Assembly (NCBI RefSeq): GCF_052161655.1
Contig: NZ_CP197418.1
Coordinates: 6,882,001 to 6,946,000 of the forward strand
Source: Novipirellula sp052161655
GTDB lineage: Bacteria > Planctomycetota > Planctomycetia > Pirellulales > Pirellulaceae
Direction of reading: 5' to 3'
DNA length: 64,000 nucleotides
Shown here: positions 17,993 through 26,809 of the stretch, one piece after another
Position numbering within the stretch: position 1 is the stretch's first letter
How the letters are laid out: each line of letters opens with the position of its first letter
Translations under genes and position numbers: made by a program
Notes under the pieces: generated by a model
Told to the model about the DNA's origin: nothing
Databases searched by the model: none
Seen by the model: only the letters and a program-made list of their open reading frames with translations

Positions 17993-19768
17993 ATGCAATT
18001 CCTAGAAAAACCGACGCGTAATTTGTTCTTCACCGGCAAGGGTGGAGTGGGCAAGACATCGATGGCGTGTGCGACGGCGGTTCAACTGGCCGACCGTGGA
18101 CTGCGAGTGCTGTTAGTTTCGACCGACCCGGCATCCAACTTGGACGAAGTGCTTGGCACGACGCTAAGCAATGACCCGACGCCCGTTGAATTGGTGCCGA
18201 ACCTGTCGGCAATGAACCTGGATCCTGAAACGGCAGCATCGGAATACCGCGAGCGAATGGTGGGGCCGTACCGCGGAGTGCTGCCGGATGCGGCGGTGCG
18301 AAGTATGGAAGAGCAGTTCTCGGGTTCATGCACGCTGGAAATTGCGGCGTTTGACGAGTTTTCCAAACTGCTCGGCGATCCACAGGCCACGGCGGAGTTT
18401 GATCACGTGATCTTCGATACCGCGCCGACAGGCCACACGCTGCGTTTGTTGACGTTGCCGTCCGCGTGGTCGGGCTTTATCGAAAACAACACCACCGGAA
18501 CCTCGTGTTTAGGGCCGTTGGCGGGACTGCAAGCACAGACGTTGCTCTACAAACGAACCGTCGAGGCGCTTGCAGATGCCAACTTGACGACACTCGTTTT
18601 AGTGACTCGCCCCGAACCGTCCGCGTTTCGCGAAGCTGCGCGATCGAGTATTGAGCTGCAGAACCTGGGAGTAAAGAACCAGCACTTGATTATCAACGGT
18701 GTGTTTACTTGCGAATCCTCGAGCGACGCAATCGCAGCGGCGATGCAGCAGCGTGGCGAGCAAGCGATTGCCGAAATGCCGGATGCCATTCGCGACCTCG
18801 ATCGATCCAACGTTCCTCTCACCAGCAGTGGTTTGATGGGAGTCCCGTCGCTGCGACAGGTCGGCAAGTCAGAGACAGATCAAGCCAACGATGCGGCCGA
18901 ATTGCCATCGATTGACACCTATCCCGACGGGCTCGGCTCGCTGATCGACGAATTGGCGAGTGTGGGGCACGGGGTGATCATGACGATGGGCAAAGGAGGC
19001 GTTGGCAAAACGACCGTCGCGGCTGCAGTCGCGGTCGCACTGGCCGAGCGAGGTTTCGATGTTCACCTTTCCACGACCGACCCGGCGGCTCATATTGCGG
19101 CCACGATTGCTGCAGACGAGCAACCAGGGTTGACCGTCGGACGCATTGATCCGGCCAAGGAAACAGCCGACTATACCGAGGAAGTGCTGCAGACCGCGGG
19201 CTCCGACTTGGACGCCGACGGAAAAGCATTACTTGAGGAGGATTTGCGATCCCCTTGTACCGAAGAAATCGCGGTGTTCCGTGCCTTCGCCAAAGCGGTC
19301 TCCGAAGGCACGAACCGTTTCGTGGTGCTAGATACCGCACCGACAGGGCACACGATCCTACTGCTCGACTCGGCGCTAGCGTACCACCGCGAAGTGACGC
19401 GGCAATCGAGCCAGATGCCCGAGTCGGTAGAAAAACTGTTGCCGCGTTTACGAGATCCCGACTTCACTCGCGTGTTGGTCGTCACGTTACCCGAAGCGAC
19501 GCCGGTTCACGAAGCGGCAAAGCTACAACAAGATTTACGACGCGCCGAGATCGAACCGTTCGCCTGGGTCATCAATCAGAGTCTGGTGCCTCTGTCGGTG
19601 ACCGATGCAAATCTGCGTCGTCGACAACATCACGAGTTACCCTTTATCGACGAAGTCGGCTCATCGCTGGCGACTCGCGTTGCGATGGTTCCCTGGCAAG
19701 TCGAACCGCCGACCGGAATAGCGGGCCTTCGCCGTATCGTCGGTTCCAATAGTTCACTCACGCACTAA
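17993..19768 (+). CDS. arsA: ArsA arsenite-stimulated ATPase (fused double-domain form)
   Basis: About 591 residues from the ATG at 17993; a TTG at 17975 is an alternative. The two homologous halves A1 and A2 each carry the deviant Walker A motif GKGGVGKT, at residues 15-22 and near 332-339. Each also carries the signature DTAPTGHT (in A1 followed by LRLLTLP, in A2 by ILLLD). A cysteine near FSGSCTLEIAAF in A1 and one at LRSPCTEEIAVF in A2 fit the arsenite-binding positions. ArsA couples ATP hydrolysis to arsenite extrusion through the membrane permease and receives arsenite from ArsD. Full-length double ArsA beside ACR3 and ArsD marks a complete high-capacity efflux system. Confidence 0.93.
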   Translation: MQFLEKPTRNLFFTGKGGVGKTSMACATAVQLADRGLRVLLVSTDPASNLDEVLGTTLSNDPTPVELVPNLSAMNLDPETAASEYRERMVGPYRGVLPDAAVRSMEEQFSGSCTLEIAAFDEFSKLLGDPQATAEFDHVIFDTAPTGHTLRLLTLPSAWSGFIENNTTGTSCLGPLAGLQAQTLLYKRTVEALADANLTTLVLVTRPEPSAFREAARSSIELQNLGVKNQHLIINGVFTCESSSDAIAAAMQQRGEQAIAEMPDAIRDLDRSNVPLTSSGLMGVPSLRQVGKSETDQANDAAELPSIDTYPDGLGSLIDELASVGHGVIMTMGKGGVGKTTVAAAVAVALAERGFDVHLSTTDPAAHIAATIAADEQPGLTVGRIDPAKETADYTEEVLQTAGSDLDADGKALLEEDLRSPCTEEIAVFRAFAKAVSEGTNRFVVLDTAPTGHTILLLDSALAYHREVTRQSSQMPESVEKLLPRLRDPDFTRVLVVTLPEATPVHEAAKLQQDLRRAEIEPFAWVINQSLVPLSVTDANLRRRQHHELPFIDEVGSSLATRVAMVPWQVEPPTGIAGLRRIVGSNSSLTH

Positions 19769-19793
19769 GATCGACTTTCAAAAGTTTTCCGAT

Positions 19794-19867
19794 GTAGAAC
19801 AATTGTCTCAATTGTTCAGCGTTGGGGGCGAGGTGTGCCGGACGAACAATTGAGACAATTGTTCTAC
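19794..19867. repeat. Perfect 24-bp inverted repeat between arsA and arsC
   Basis: Arms at 19794-19817 and 19844-19867 are exact reverse complements, with a 26-base loop. Each arm is itself nearly palindromic (GAACAATTG-TCT-CAATTGTTC). The left arm starts 25 bases after the arsA stop. The structure could act as a transcription barrier, an RNA-stability stem or an insertion scar. The U-run of an intrinsic terminator is absent. Confidence 0.7.
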
Positions 19868-19929
19868 AATACTTGGCGACACTGAAAAGCAAACATGACA
19901 AACTCTTCAATCCGAATCAAAGAATACGA

Positions 19930-20361
19930 ATGAGTAAGAAGCACGTATTATTTCTCTGCACAGGCAACTCGTGCCGTAGCCAGATGGCCGAAGGCTGGGC
20001 GAGGCATTATCACGGCGACGCGATCGAAGCCTACTCCGCAGGCATCGAGGCACACGGAATGAATCCCAACGCGATGCAGGTGATGAAAGAAGCTGGCGTA
20101 GATATTTCGGGACAGTCTTCGAAACTGGCGAGCACACTCAGCGACGTGCCACTCGATCTGGTGATCACGGTGTGCGGTCATGCCGACGAAAACTGTCCAG
20201 CATTTCTGACCAAAGCAAAGCTGGTCCACGTCGGTTTTGATGATCCACCAAAACTGGCCAAAGAAGCGGCCAGCGAACAAGATGCACTTGACCAGTACCG
20301 CCGTGTTCGTGACGAGATCCGCGATTTCGTCAGTGAACGTCTGTCCGATTTGATCCCCTGA
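19930..20361 (+). CDS. arsC: Arsenate reductase, thioredoxin-coupled (LMW-phosphatase fold)
   Basis: 143 residues from the ATG at 19930; the frame is open further upstream but crosses the inverted repeat, so the inner start is preferred. The phosphatase-like loop C10-TGNSC-R16-S and the redox pair C82 and C89 (VCGHADENCP) match the positions in the pI258 thioredoxin-type ArsC. It reduces arsenate to arsenite for export by ACR3/ArsA, with a disulfide relay from C10 to C82-C89 to thioredoxin. It completes the arsenic island and lies 161 bases behind arsA, beyond the large inverted repeat. Confidence 0.95.
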   Translation: MSKKHVLFLCTGNSCRSQMAEGWARHYHGDAIEAYSAGIEAHGMNPNAMQVMKEAGVDISGQSSKLASTLSDVPLDLVITVCGHADENCPAFLTKAKLVHVGFDDPPKLAKEAASEQDALDQYRRVRDEIRDFVSERLSDLIP

Positions 20362-20376
20362 TTGCAGCCCTTAGCT

Positions 20377-20646
20377 AAGCAGTTAGGCCGGAATCATTGG
20401 GTGGAACCCGTTAGCCGTTTGGGCCAACGCTGTGAAGCATTTTTTTTTCGTGAATTGCGGCGTTTCAACGTAGCGGAAGTCGTCAAGACTTTCGTTGACT
20501 GTCCAGGATGCCCGAAACTCTTGACGAGTTCCGCTACCAGAAAATGCTTTACAGCGTTGCGATTGGGCTCTAGCCCCGGTTCAGCTCCGGAACCGTGGCT
20601 AGCGCCAAAACGGCCAATTTACTGAAAGACTCCTGCCTAACTGCTT
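20377..20646. repeat. MITE-like element with 12-bp terminal inverted repeats (family C) holding a nested family B element
   Basis: The ends are AAGCAGTTAGGC (20377-20388) and its exact complement (20635-20646). A shorter copy lies at 42431-42550 in the opposite orientation; about 80 bases at one end are nearly identical, and the other end matches too. Between the matching flanks, this copy has an extra segment (20426-20558) whose terminal arms equal those of the family B element at 15259-15398. The segment has its own 25-base hairpin (23 of 25 paired). Together this looks like one element inserted into another. Confidence 0.7.
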
Positions 20647-20758
20647 ACCATACAAACATCGATCGCTCGCACTTACGAAACAGGGTTTCGAGCGATGTGT
20701 GGCGGCCAGTGAAAGAGTCCTGTACAGTCGCAACCGCTTGCGCGGTCACGTGATTGAA

Positions 20759-21226
20759 TCACCAACACGGCAACACTGCGGCCAAACGATCCTCTTGGAA
20801 CATGATCATCGTCATCCCCGCTTGTTCATCAAGCCAGACATAGGTGACGACGCCCTCCGGGTCTCCTGCTTTGCCCATGGCAACTCTTTCCGGCTCGCCA
20901 ATCTTCTGGATGACCGCATCGTAAGAGGTCCCAGGTTTGATCCGGCGAAGAGCCGCGTCCAACATGTCGCGGGCCCAGACCTGCTTCTGTAACTCGGATT
21001 TGTCGACTCCGTGCGACCTAAGACACGCTTCATCGTCGACATCAATCAAGACAAACTCCCCAACTCCGCTCGACTCCGCAGCTTGCCTCGTTGCGGGTTG
21101 GAGCAAACTTGCTGCTACCCCCGTCCATTGCGGAATTTCGATCTCGACAAGGTGATCATAAATGTGGTCTTTCCCGCACCCGGCGGCAACTCCAATCACC
21201 GCAATCAATAGCAACACCCGAATCAT
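20759..21226 (-). CDS. Small lipoprotein of unknown function
   Basis: 155 residues from the ATG at 21226; the open frame extends further up, but only this start gives a lipoprotein signal, MIRVLLLIAVIGVAAGCGKD, with lipobox AAGC. The mature part has a mixed alpha/beta pattern. Its C-terminal half, SYDAVIQKIGEPERVAMGK followed by YVWLDEQAGMTMIMFQEDRL, resembles BamE/SmpA-type repeats in which a short helix leads to GxP and beta strands. BamE-like proteins belong to outer-membrane assembly, but the likeness is by pattern only. It stands alone between repeats. Confidence 0.7.
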   Translation of the reverse strand: MIRVLLLIAVIGVAAGCGKDHIYDHLVEIEIPQWTGVAASLLQPATRQAAESSGVGEFVLIDVDDEACLRSHGVDKSELQKQVWARDMLDAALRRIKPGTSYDAVIQKIGEPERVAMGKAGDPEGVVTYVWLDEQAGMTMIMFQEDRLAAVLPCW

Positions 21227-21874
21227 CTTGCACCTTCGTATCCGAATAAACTGACAGCAGGAGACCCCGACCATCCTAACGCAACCATCAGGTGTCAACA
21301 CAACCCAGATAGCAAGAAAGTGTATAGAGATCAAAAAAATATCGAGTCGATGGAAATCTGTACATTTGATCGGAGTCCCACCCTTCCACTCGATTTTGCC
21401 GCTGCAATCCTTCGCCGAGAATGCCGGTGCGTGATTACGACGCCTCTGCTGCAACCTATAGAGACTATGCTGCTATATCAGAGTTTGAATCGAGTGCCGG
21501 CGAGATTCACTCGGCGTTTTACGGGACTATGGCATTGGGCGCTAGCCTCGGGCTTTGACGCAACTTGCTTCATACCAAACGGCCCGCGGCTAGCGCCGTC
21601 GGCTCACTACAGTATCAAAGTTGGTGACATTGGCCACGTGCGGTGCGGCGACCGTGTTTTGCGGCATCGACCTATAGACTTTGACCGGAAAGATAATCCC
21701 ATTTTGTGGGATCTCGCGAGCAAAGTTGAAAATGAGATTCATTGTCAACTCACACTTAGTCGCCCACCCAAACATCCCATTCCGCCCTAGCTTGCCTAAT
21801 GCCCGCGGAGGAGCGATCGTTAAACATTAGGGAAGCGACATCCACGCTCCGTATTCCAACACCATTAAGTATGT
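21227..21874. other. Gap of about 650 bp with repeat sequence
   Basis: No supported gene. At 21530-21610 there are GCTAGC-centred palindromes; the 26 bases 21581-21606 recur exactly, inverted, at 58391-58416. The open frames across this stretch have no family likeness and run through the repeats. Confidence 0.5.
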
Positions 21875-22714
21875 CTAATCTTGATGATCTTCGATTTTGG
21901 ATTTGAATCGTGAATCGTTCTTCTCGATCAACTCTTTTATTTGGTTGACACGATCTTCGCTTAACTCGCCCGATTCTAGGTTGGCTTTTAATTTTGACTC
22001 GATTTTGGTTTCTTTGACCTTCTGCCATTTTTGCCAAGCCTCGTCTTTACTCAGATGCCCGGACTCAACGGCGTGTTTTAGATCCATTAACATCATCTCA
22101 ACCCAATCAACAATGGCTTCCGTTGTGGCGTTGTGGCGATCGGAAAGTCGATCAAGGTCCCTATCCTGGTCGCGTGGTCCAGGACGGTGACGCTCGGCTT
22201 GTTGAAAACGAGTGGCCAAATTCATCACAGTCGCAATCTGTTCATCCGTTAGATCCAATTCGCTTTTCAAGTGATGACGTGTATCAGGACTGATCCCGAC
22301 TCGCTGATCGGTGGAACGCATCGCACTAAACAGTCGCGAGAGGACTTGCATCGTTCTGCCGAGCCGCTCGCCATGGATTCCTTCGGCTTCTAATGTTTTG
22401 CGGGCTTGATTTTGTATCGCGTCATCAACGCCGAGCCGACGCAGCTGTTCTCGCACTTCAAGCTGATGCTCACGTCCATGCTCTCGTTCTTCGCGTTCTC
22501 GGAGTTCTTGGTTTTCTGCGAACTCATGCAATGAATTCAGCATTACGCTCGCCTGTTGGAGTGTAAGTTCGCCATCGGCGACGATCCCTCCTAAACGTCG
22601 CTCAATGATCTCGAAATCCTGAGCCATCAAACTCGATAACGCTCCCGTGCTGGCGATCATGCTGACGCCGTATAACGCGAGGCAGCGAATTGGAAAGTTT
22701 ACTGAGACAATCAT
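21875..22714 (-). CDS. Secreted helical protein of unknown function
   Basis: 279 residues. A signal peptide (~1-31, ending MAQ) precedes an almost wholly helical, highly charged protein. Residues ~60-110 are Glu/Arg-rich and likely coiled coil. Around residue 150 the block LKSELDLTDEQIATVMNLAT resembles the LTxxQ helices of Spy/CpxP-type periplasmic proteins, though the spacing and a second motif are not clear enough to call it. No enzyme motif is visible. It is transcribed divergently from the RecQ-like gene across a gap of about 450 bp. Confidence 0.75.
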   Translation of the reverse strand: MIVSVNFPIRCLALYGVSMIASTGALSSLMAQDFEIIERRLGGIVADGELTLQQASVMLNSLHEFAENQELREREEREHGREHQLEVREQLRRLGVDDAIQNQARKTLEAEGIHGERLGRTMQVLSRLFSAMRSTDQRVGISPDTRHHLKSELDLTDEQIATVMNLATRFQQAERHRPGPRDQDRDLDRLSDRHNATTEAIVDWVEMMLMDLKHAVESGHLSKDEAWQKWQKVKETKIESKLKANLESGELSEDRVNQIKELIEKNDSRFKSKIEDHQD

Positions 22715-23162
22715 GCGAATCCCCTATTTGAATGGATGCCTGAACCCAGCCGTCATTGTCTAAAGCCAAGTCATTGAAAGCAAGATTGAAGTTTCAGTTC
22801 GAATCATCGTCTTAGTCCGCGTGTTTCAACGATTCCAGCATTTGGCTGATTGACCATTTGCCCCGATGGTCAAAGTCCGATCAACACGATTGCGAACGCC
22901 CATTGCGTGTCTCACGATGGTTTACCGATTTCCGCATCGTTTTTCACGGGATAAATGACGGAATTCAGAATTATTGGATTTCGTCCATCGAGCGGGAACG
23001 CAAATTGCGTTAACGCTTTCCGAAATCAAGCCGCCGTGTTTCTCTCGTTATACGCTCGCGGGCGTAATTACAGGATGTGTTTCTGTATGCACATTCGTTT
23101 TCCTATCGAACCCGGCGGTTGTTCTTCCCTCTCTTAGCAAAATTTCACTTTTTGAGATTGCT
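22715..23162. other. Divergent control region upstream of the RecQ-like gene
   Basis: No gene. An 8-bp perfect inverted repeat, TTGACCAT (22850-22857) and ATGGTCAA (22866-22873), with an 8-base spacer, is a possible operator. The helicase frame stays open upstream of its likely start to about 22974, but that stretch reads as non-conserved sequence. Confidence 0.4.
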
Positions 23163-24650
23163 GTGACCTCCATTAAACAACTCCGTAATCGACTCAGTGA
23201 AGATTTCGGTTTTAAAAAGTTTCGTCCTGGTCAATCCGAGGCATGCAAAGCTGCGATGGAAGGACGGGACACGTTAATCCTGATGCCCACTGGCTCAGGC
23301 AAAAGCTTGTGTTACCAGCTTCCCGGGCTTGCACTCGAGGGCGTGACGGTGGTGGTCAGCCCGCTAATTTCGTTGGCCGAAGACCAGGCAAAGCACATCC
23401 GCGAACTCGGATGCGAAGCTGCGATTTTAAACAGTTCCAAGTCGGCGAAACAGCTCCGCGAGTTTCATCATGATATCCAATCGGGAAAAGCCGAATTTGT
23501 CTTTACAACTCCCGAGCGTCTTCAGCAATCCGATATATGCCAATTGCTGAGCGAGGTGGGAGTCGATTTGTTCGTGATCGATGAAGCGCACTGCGTCAGC
23601 GAATGGGGCCACGACTTTCGTCCCGACTATTTGTGCTTGCATTACGCCCGCAAACGACTTGGCAATCCTCCGACGCTCGCGATGACAGCTACCGCGTCGC
23701 CACAAACGATCGACCAAATTGTCAGCTGCCTGAAACTTTCCGATCCGGCAATTGTGGCAACAGGAACTCACCGGCCCAATTTGCGTTTGTCAGTGATGGC
23801 GTCCTACGGCGATGAGGAAAAGGAGCGTCAGCTTCGATCGCTCCTAGGCGACGAATCGGATTTGATCGCCAATGAGCCAGCGATCGTGTATTGCGCTACC
23901 ACCAACACCGTTGAACGGCTTTGCAGCAAACTTTCGGACCTGCCGATGCCGACGCTGGCGTACCACGGCAAGATGAAAAAAACGGACCGAATTGCGTCAC
24001 AGGAAGCGTTCATGAACGGCCCTGCTGCAGTGATGTTCGCGACCAACGCCTTTGGATTGGGTATCGACAAACCTGACATCCGGCGAGTCATTCATCATGA
24101 CATACCGGGCTCGATTGAAGCCTATTACCAAGAGTTTGGCAGGGCAGGCCGCGACGGAGAACTAGCGGCATGTACGCTACTGTACGATCGCGAAGATTTG
24201 CGACTACAGAAACTGTTCGCTGGCGGCAGCCTCGATTCCTCGCAATTGCGAACTGCGCATCACACATTAATTCAAGGCGTCGAGCGATATGGTGATGACA
24301 CCGGATCGGTTTCGCTCAAAGACCTAAAACAGATAAGTCCATTAGGGCAGCAAACTCTAAAAAACTGCTTTCAACATCTGGCGTCTGCCGGTTTAGTGGC
24401 TCCCTCAGGCCGCGGCCAATGGACGTGTCTCATCGACCGAATCGACCACGAAGTGACGGACCGGTTAGCAGACGAGTCGCGTTTACGGAGCGAACACCGG
24501 CGCATCGCATTGGACCAAATGGTTCAGTATGCCGAATCGGCTGAGTGTCGTTGGTCACGGATCGCAAAACATTTTGCGACGCAGGATGAACAAGCTGGAT
24601 CGGAATGTTGTTGCGACAATTGCGTCGTCCAAGTGGCAAGTGTGGCTTAG
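23163..24650 (+). CDS. RecQ-family ATP-dependent DNA helicase
   Basis: About 495 residues from the GTG at 23163. This start is chosen because RecQ proteins begin with a short helix before FGFKKFRPGQ, and the upstream extension looks unrelated. Helicase motifs are complete: motif 0 FRPGQSE, Walker A PTGSGKSLCYQLP (44-48 GSGKS), DEAH box near 140, AMTATAS, and motif VI QEFGRAGRDG. A winged-helix-like region follows, and the zinc-binding cysteines come at the very C-terminus (ECRWSRIAKHFA ... CCCDNC). In standard RecQ the CxxC zinc site follows the helicase core directly, so this is a RecQ-like variant without an HRDC domain. It unwinds DNA in recombination and repair. Confidence 0.88.
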   Translation: MTSIKQLRNRLSEDFGFKKFRPGQSEACKAAMEGRDTLILMPTGSGKSLCYQLPGLALEGVTVVVSPLISLAEDQAKHIRELGCEAAILNSSKSAKQLREFHHDIQSGKAEFVFTTPERLQQSDICQLLSEVGVDLFVIDEAHCVSEWGHDFRPDYLCLHYARKRLGNPPTLAMTATASPQTIDQIVSCLKLSDPAIVATGTHRPNLRLSVMASYGDEEKERQLRSLLGDESDLIANEPAIVYCATTNTVERLCSKLSDLPMPTLAYHGKMKKTDRIASQEAFMNGPAAVMFATNAFGLGIDKPDIRRVIHHDIPGSIEAYYQEFGRAGRDGELAACTLLYDREDLRLQKLFAGGSLDSSQLRTAHHTLIQGVERYGDDTGSVSLKDLKQISPLGQQTLKNCFQHLASAGLVAPSGRGQWTCLIDRIDHEVTDRLADESRLRSEHRRIALDQMVQYAESAECRWSRIAKHFATQDEQAGSECCCDNCVVQVASVA

Positions 24651-24694
24651 CCCGAACCGCGATGCAACCAAATCGATTTTCCACGGAGACAATC

Positions 24695-24913
24695 ATGACA
24701 CAGAAATTCAGAGTCAACCAATACGTCTGCTGGAATTACGGCAGCGGTACAGCGAAGGGACAAATCAAAGAGTCCTACAAACAGAAAGTCACTAAGACGA
24801 TCAGATGCAGCGAAATCACGCGAAATGCAAGCGAAGACGAACCGGCCTATTTGATCGAGCAAGAAGACGGTGATGAAGTGCTGAAAAGCGAAAGTGAGTT
24901 AACGGATGCATGA
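24695..24913 (+). CDS. DUF2945 (tudor-like) small protein
   Basis: 72 residues from the ATG at 24695, which has CGGAG 8-12 bases upstream; a longer frame overlaps the helicase gene and is not favoured. The sequence matches DUF2945, a small beta-barrel family found in bacteria and fungi: FRVNQYVCWNYGSGTAKGQI near the start and PAYLIEQEDGDEVLKSESEL at the end. Its role is unknown; fungal members are called hypervirulence-associated. Its stop overlaps the start of the dehydrogenase gene (ATGA), so the two are probably translated together. Confidence 0.85.
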   Translation: MTQKFRVNQYVCWNYGSGTAKGQIKESYKQKVTKTIRCSEITRNASEDEPAYLIEQEDGDEVLKSESELTDA

Positions 24914-25929
24914 ATAAGCTTACAAAATTGGCGATCACCGCCGCAGCGGCTTATGGTGGATTGCAATTGGTCCGCACCGTGGCCCGACGCAACCGCGAGT
25001 TTTCTTGGCGTGACAAACGTGTTGTAATTAGCGGCGGGTCACGCGGTCTAGGACTCGTTCTGGCTCGACAACTTGCCGATCAAGGGGCTCGGCTGGCAAT
25101 TTGTGCTCGCACCGCCGACGATCTAAACGTCGCAGCGAGCGAACTGCGTCAACGCGGTGCCGAGGTTGTCGCAAAACCATGCGACGTCCGCGACAAAACG
25201 CAAGTTGCCCAGTTCATCGAAGAGGTTGCACAAAATTTTGGTGGCATTGACGTGCTAATCAACGTTGCGGGGATCATCACGGTCGGTCCATTGGACTCGA
25301 TGACGATGGATAATTTCGAAAACTCGATGAGAACGAATTGCTGGGGCGCCCTGCACACCGTTCTGGAAACACTTCCCCATATGAGGAATCAGGGATGGGG
25401 TCGGATCGTCAACGTCGCTTCGGTTGGCGGTAAACGAGCGGTGCCTCACATGTTGCCGTACGCGGCAAGCAAATTTGCCTTGGTTGGACTTTCCAACGGG
25501 TTGCGAGCCGAATTGAAACAAGAAAACATTTTTGTCACCACCGCCTGTCCCGGATTGATGTGTACGGGAAGTCCTCGAAACGCGATTTTCAAAGGCCAAC
25601 ATCGCGATGAGTACGCATGGTTCAGTATCGGAGACTCGATACCGGGAATGGCGATGAACGCGGAAACGGCAGCGAACCAAATTTTGACCGCGTGCCAACA
25701 TGGACGAGGTGAGGTGTTCATTCGCAATCCGCTGAATTTCACAATTGGATTGCAGCAAATGTTCCCCGAGCTTACGAACGAGATCCTCGCGATCGCAGCT
25801 CGAGTGCTTCCCGAGATGGGCGGGATCGGCCGCTGTGCAGCCAAGGGAAATCAAAGTGAATCGAATTGGTCGCCTTCGGTGTTGACCACGCTATCGCAGC
25901 ACGCGGCAGTGCAAAACAACGAGGTTTAA
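24910..25929 (+). CDS. Short-chain dehydrogenase/reductase with N-terminal membrane anchor
   Basis: 339 residues. A short hydrophobic N-terminus (~7-22) probably anchors or associates it with the membrane. The Rossmann dinucleotide motif SGGSRGLGLV (41-50), the NVAG block, the catalytic Ser (VNVAS) and Y184-xxx-K188 are in place, so it is a classical NAD(P)-dependent SDR. The ~70-residue C-terminal extension is unusual and has no known motif. The substrate cannot be told from the sequence. It is coupled to the DUF2945 gene by an ATGA overlap. Confidence 0.9.
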   Translation: MNKLTKLAITAAAAYGGLQLVRTVARRNREFSWRDKRVVISGGSRGLGLVLARQLADQGARLAICARTADDLNVAASELRQRGAEVVAKPCDVRDKTQVAQFIEEVAQNFGGIDVLINVAGIITVGPLDSMTMDNFENSMRTNCWGALHTVLETLPHMRNQGWGRIVNVASVGGKRAVPHMLPYAASKFALVGLSNGLRAELKQENIFVTTACPGLMCTGSPRNAIFKGQHRDEYAWFSIGDSIPGMAMNAETAANQILTACQHGRGEVFIRNPLNFTIGLQQMFPELTNEILAIAARVLPEMGGIGRCAAKGNQSESNWSPSVLTTLSQHAAVQNNEV

Positions 25930-26050
25930 CAGATCAAGCTAGCTTCGAGACGCGAGTAAAATCGAATCACTTCAGATGGCTGGTAAAGTGCTGACACATC
26001 ATGCCGTTTAAGAGGTGAGCGAGTTCGGGATCGTAGCGGTGGCCTACGTC

Positions 26051-26707
26051 TCACATAAAGGCATGTTCGCCATTGACTTCGTGCCAACTGAATCGCGTGC
26101 CCACTGCGGTCATGGCATCGTAGATTAAACGACGACCTTCGTCAGGGACATGTGGATCTTGACGTCCCCAAACCATCATCATCTCGGCATCAATTTCAGG
26201 AATTCGGTCCAAGCTATCGTCGCACATTCCTTTGCCCAAACTGCGTTTGTGAATGTCGGTCGCGTAGAAACAGACAGCGGCTTTCACCTGATTGTTCATG
26301 GCAGCGCGAAATGCGAGATGTCCGCCCAGACAGATCCCGACGGTGCCGATCCGCCCGCTGCACAGCGAATCGTTTTGCAGAAAATCGATCGCAGCCCGTG
26401 CGTCCGCGTCGTAGCTGGCGAGTTCCTTGGTCGTTTTCAGGGTATTGCCACGTTCGGTCCCGACGGCGTCATAGGCAAACGCTTCACTGGGCTCGGTGAA
26501 TTCGTGATAGACGTCGGGGACCGCGACGATGAAGCCATGACCCGCGATCATCGCTGCGGTGCGTGCGATCGGTTCGGTCATCTGGTAGATTTCAGCGAAC
26601 AGGATCACGCCTGGGAATTTACCGTCGCGATCAGGGCGAAACAGATGAGTTCGCATCAATCCATAAGGCGTCGTCAGATCCACATTTTCAACAGGCTTGA
26701 TTCGCAT
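26051..26707 (-). CDS. Dienelactone hydrolase family protein, cut by an in-frame TGA
   Basis: 218 residues from the ATG at 26707 (MRIKPVENVDLTTPYGLMRT). The alpha/beta-hydrolase catalytic triad of the family is complete: Cys in GICLGGHLAF, Asp in WGRQDPHVPD, and His in NGEHAFM. A TGA (26051-26053) directly follows that His block. The same frame then stays open for 27 codons, beginning DVGHRYDPEL and ending at 25967. In family members this position reads like AFMRD followed by a Tyr-Asp-Pro helix, so the extension looks like the lost C-terminus and CGA to TGA would explain it. Whether the shorter protein is active is unknown. Confidence 0.85.
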   Translation of the reverse strand: MRIKPVENVDLTTPYGLMRTHLFRPDRDGKFPGVILFAEIYQMTEPIARTAAMIAGHGFIVAVPDVYHEFTEPSEAFAYDAVGTERGNTLKTTKELASYDADARAAIDFLQNDSLCSGRIGTVGICLGGHLAFRAAMNNQVKAAVCFYATDIHKRSLGKGMCDDSLDRIPEIDAEMMMVWGRQDPHVPDEGRRLIYDAMTAVGTRFSWHEVNGEHAFM

Positions 26708-26809
26708 TCGAGTTTTCCAAGATCGGCAAAAGGAATGCGGCAATCAAGCCGCACATTTTCGCCATGATCATAGAGCATCACGACAAAGCATGTCGATGGT
26801 GACCGCAAA

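Noticed and set aside
20377..20758. CRISPR-like array among the repeats after arsC
   Set aside because: Repeats are inverted and nested, with no regular spacing or unique spacers, and no cas genes occur.
21320..21790. 156-codon plus-strand frame in the repeat-bearing gap
   Set aside because: It runs through dispersed palindromes and has no domain.
25967..26056. Selenocysteine at the in-frame TGA of the dienelactone hydrolase
   Set aside because: The TGA is not at the nucleophile (a Cys codon is intact elsewhere), and no clear SECIS-like hairpin follows.
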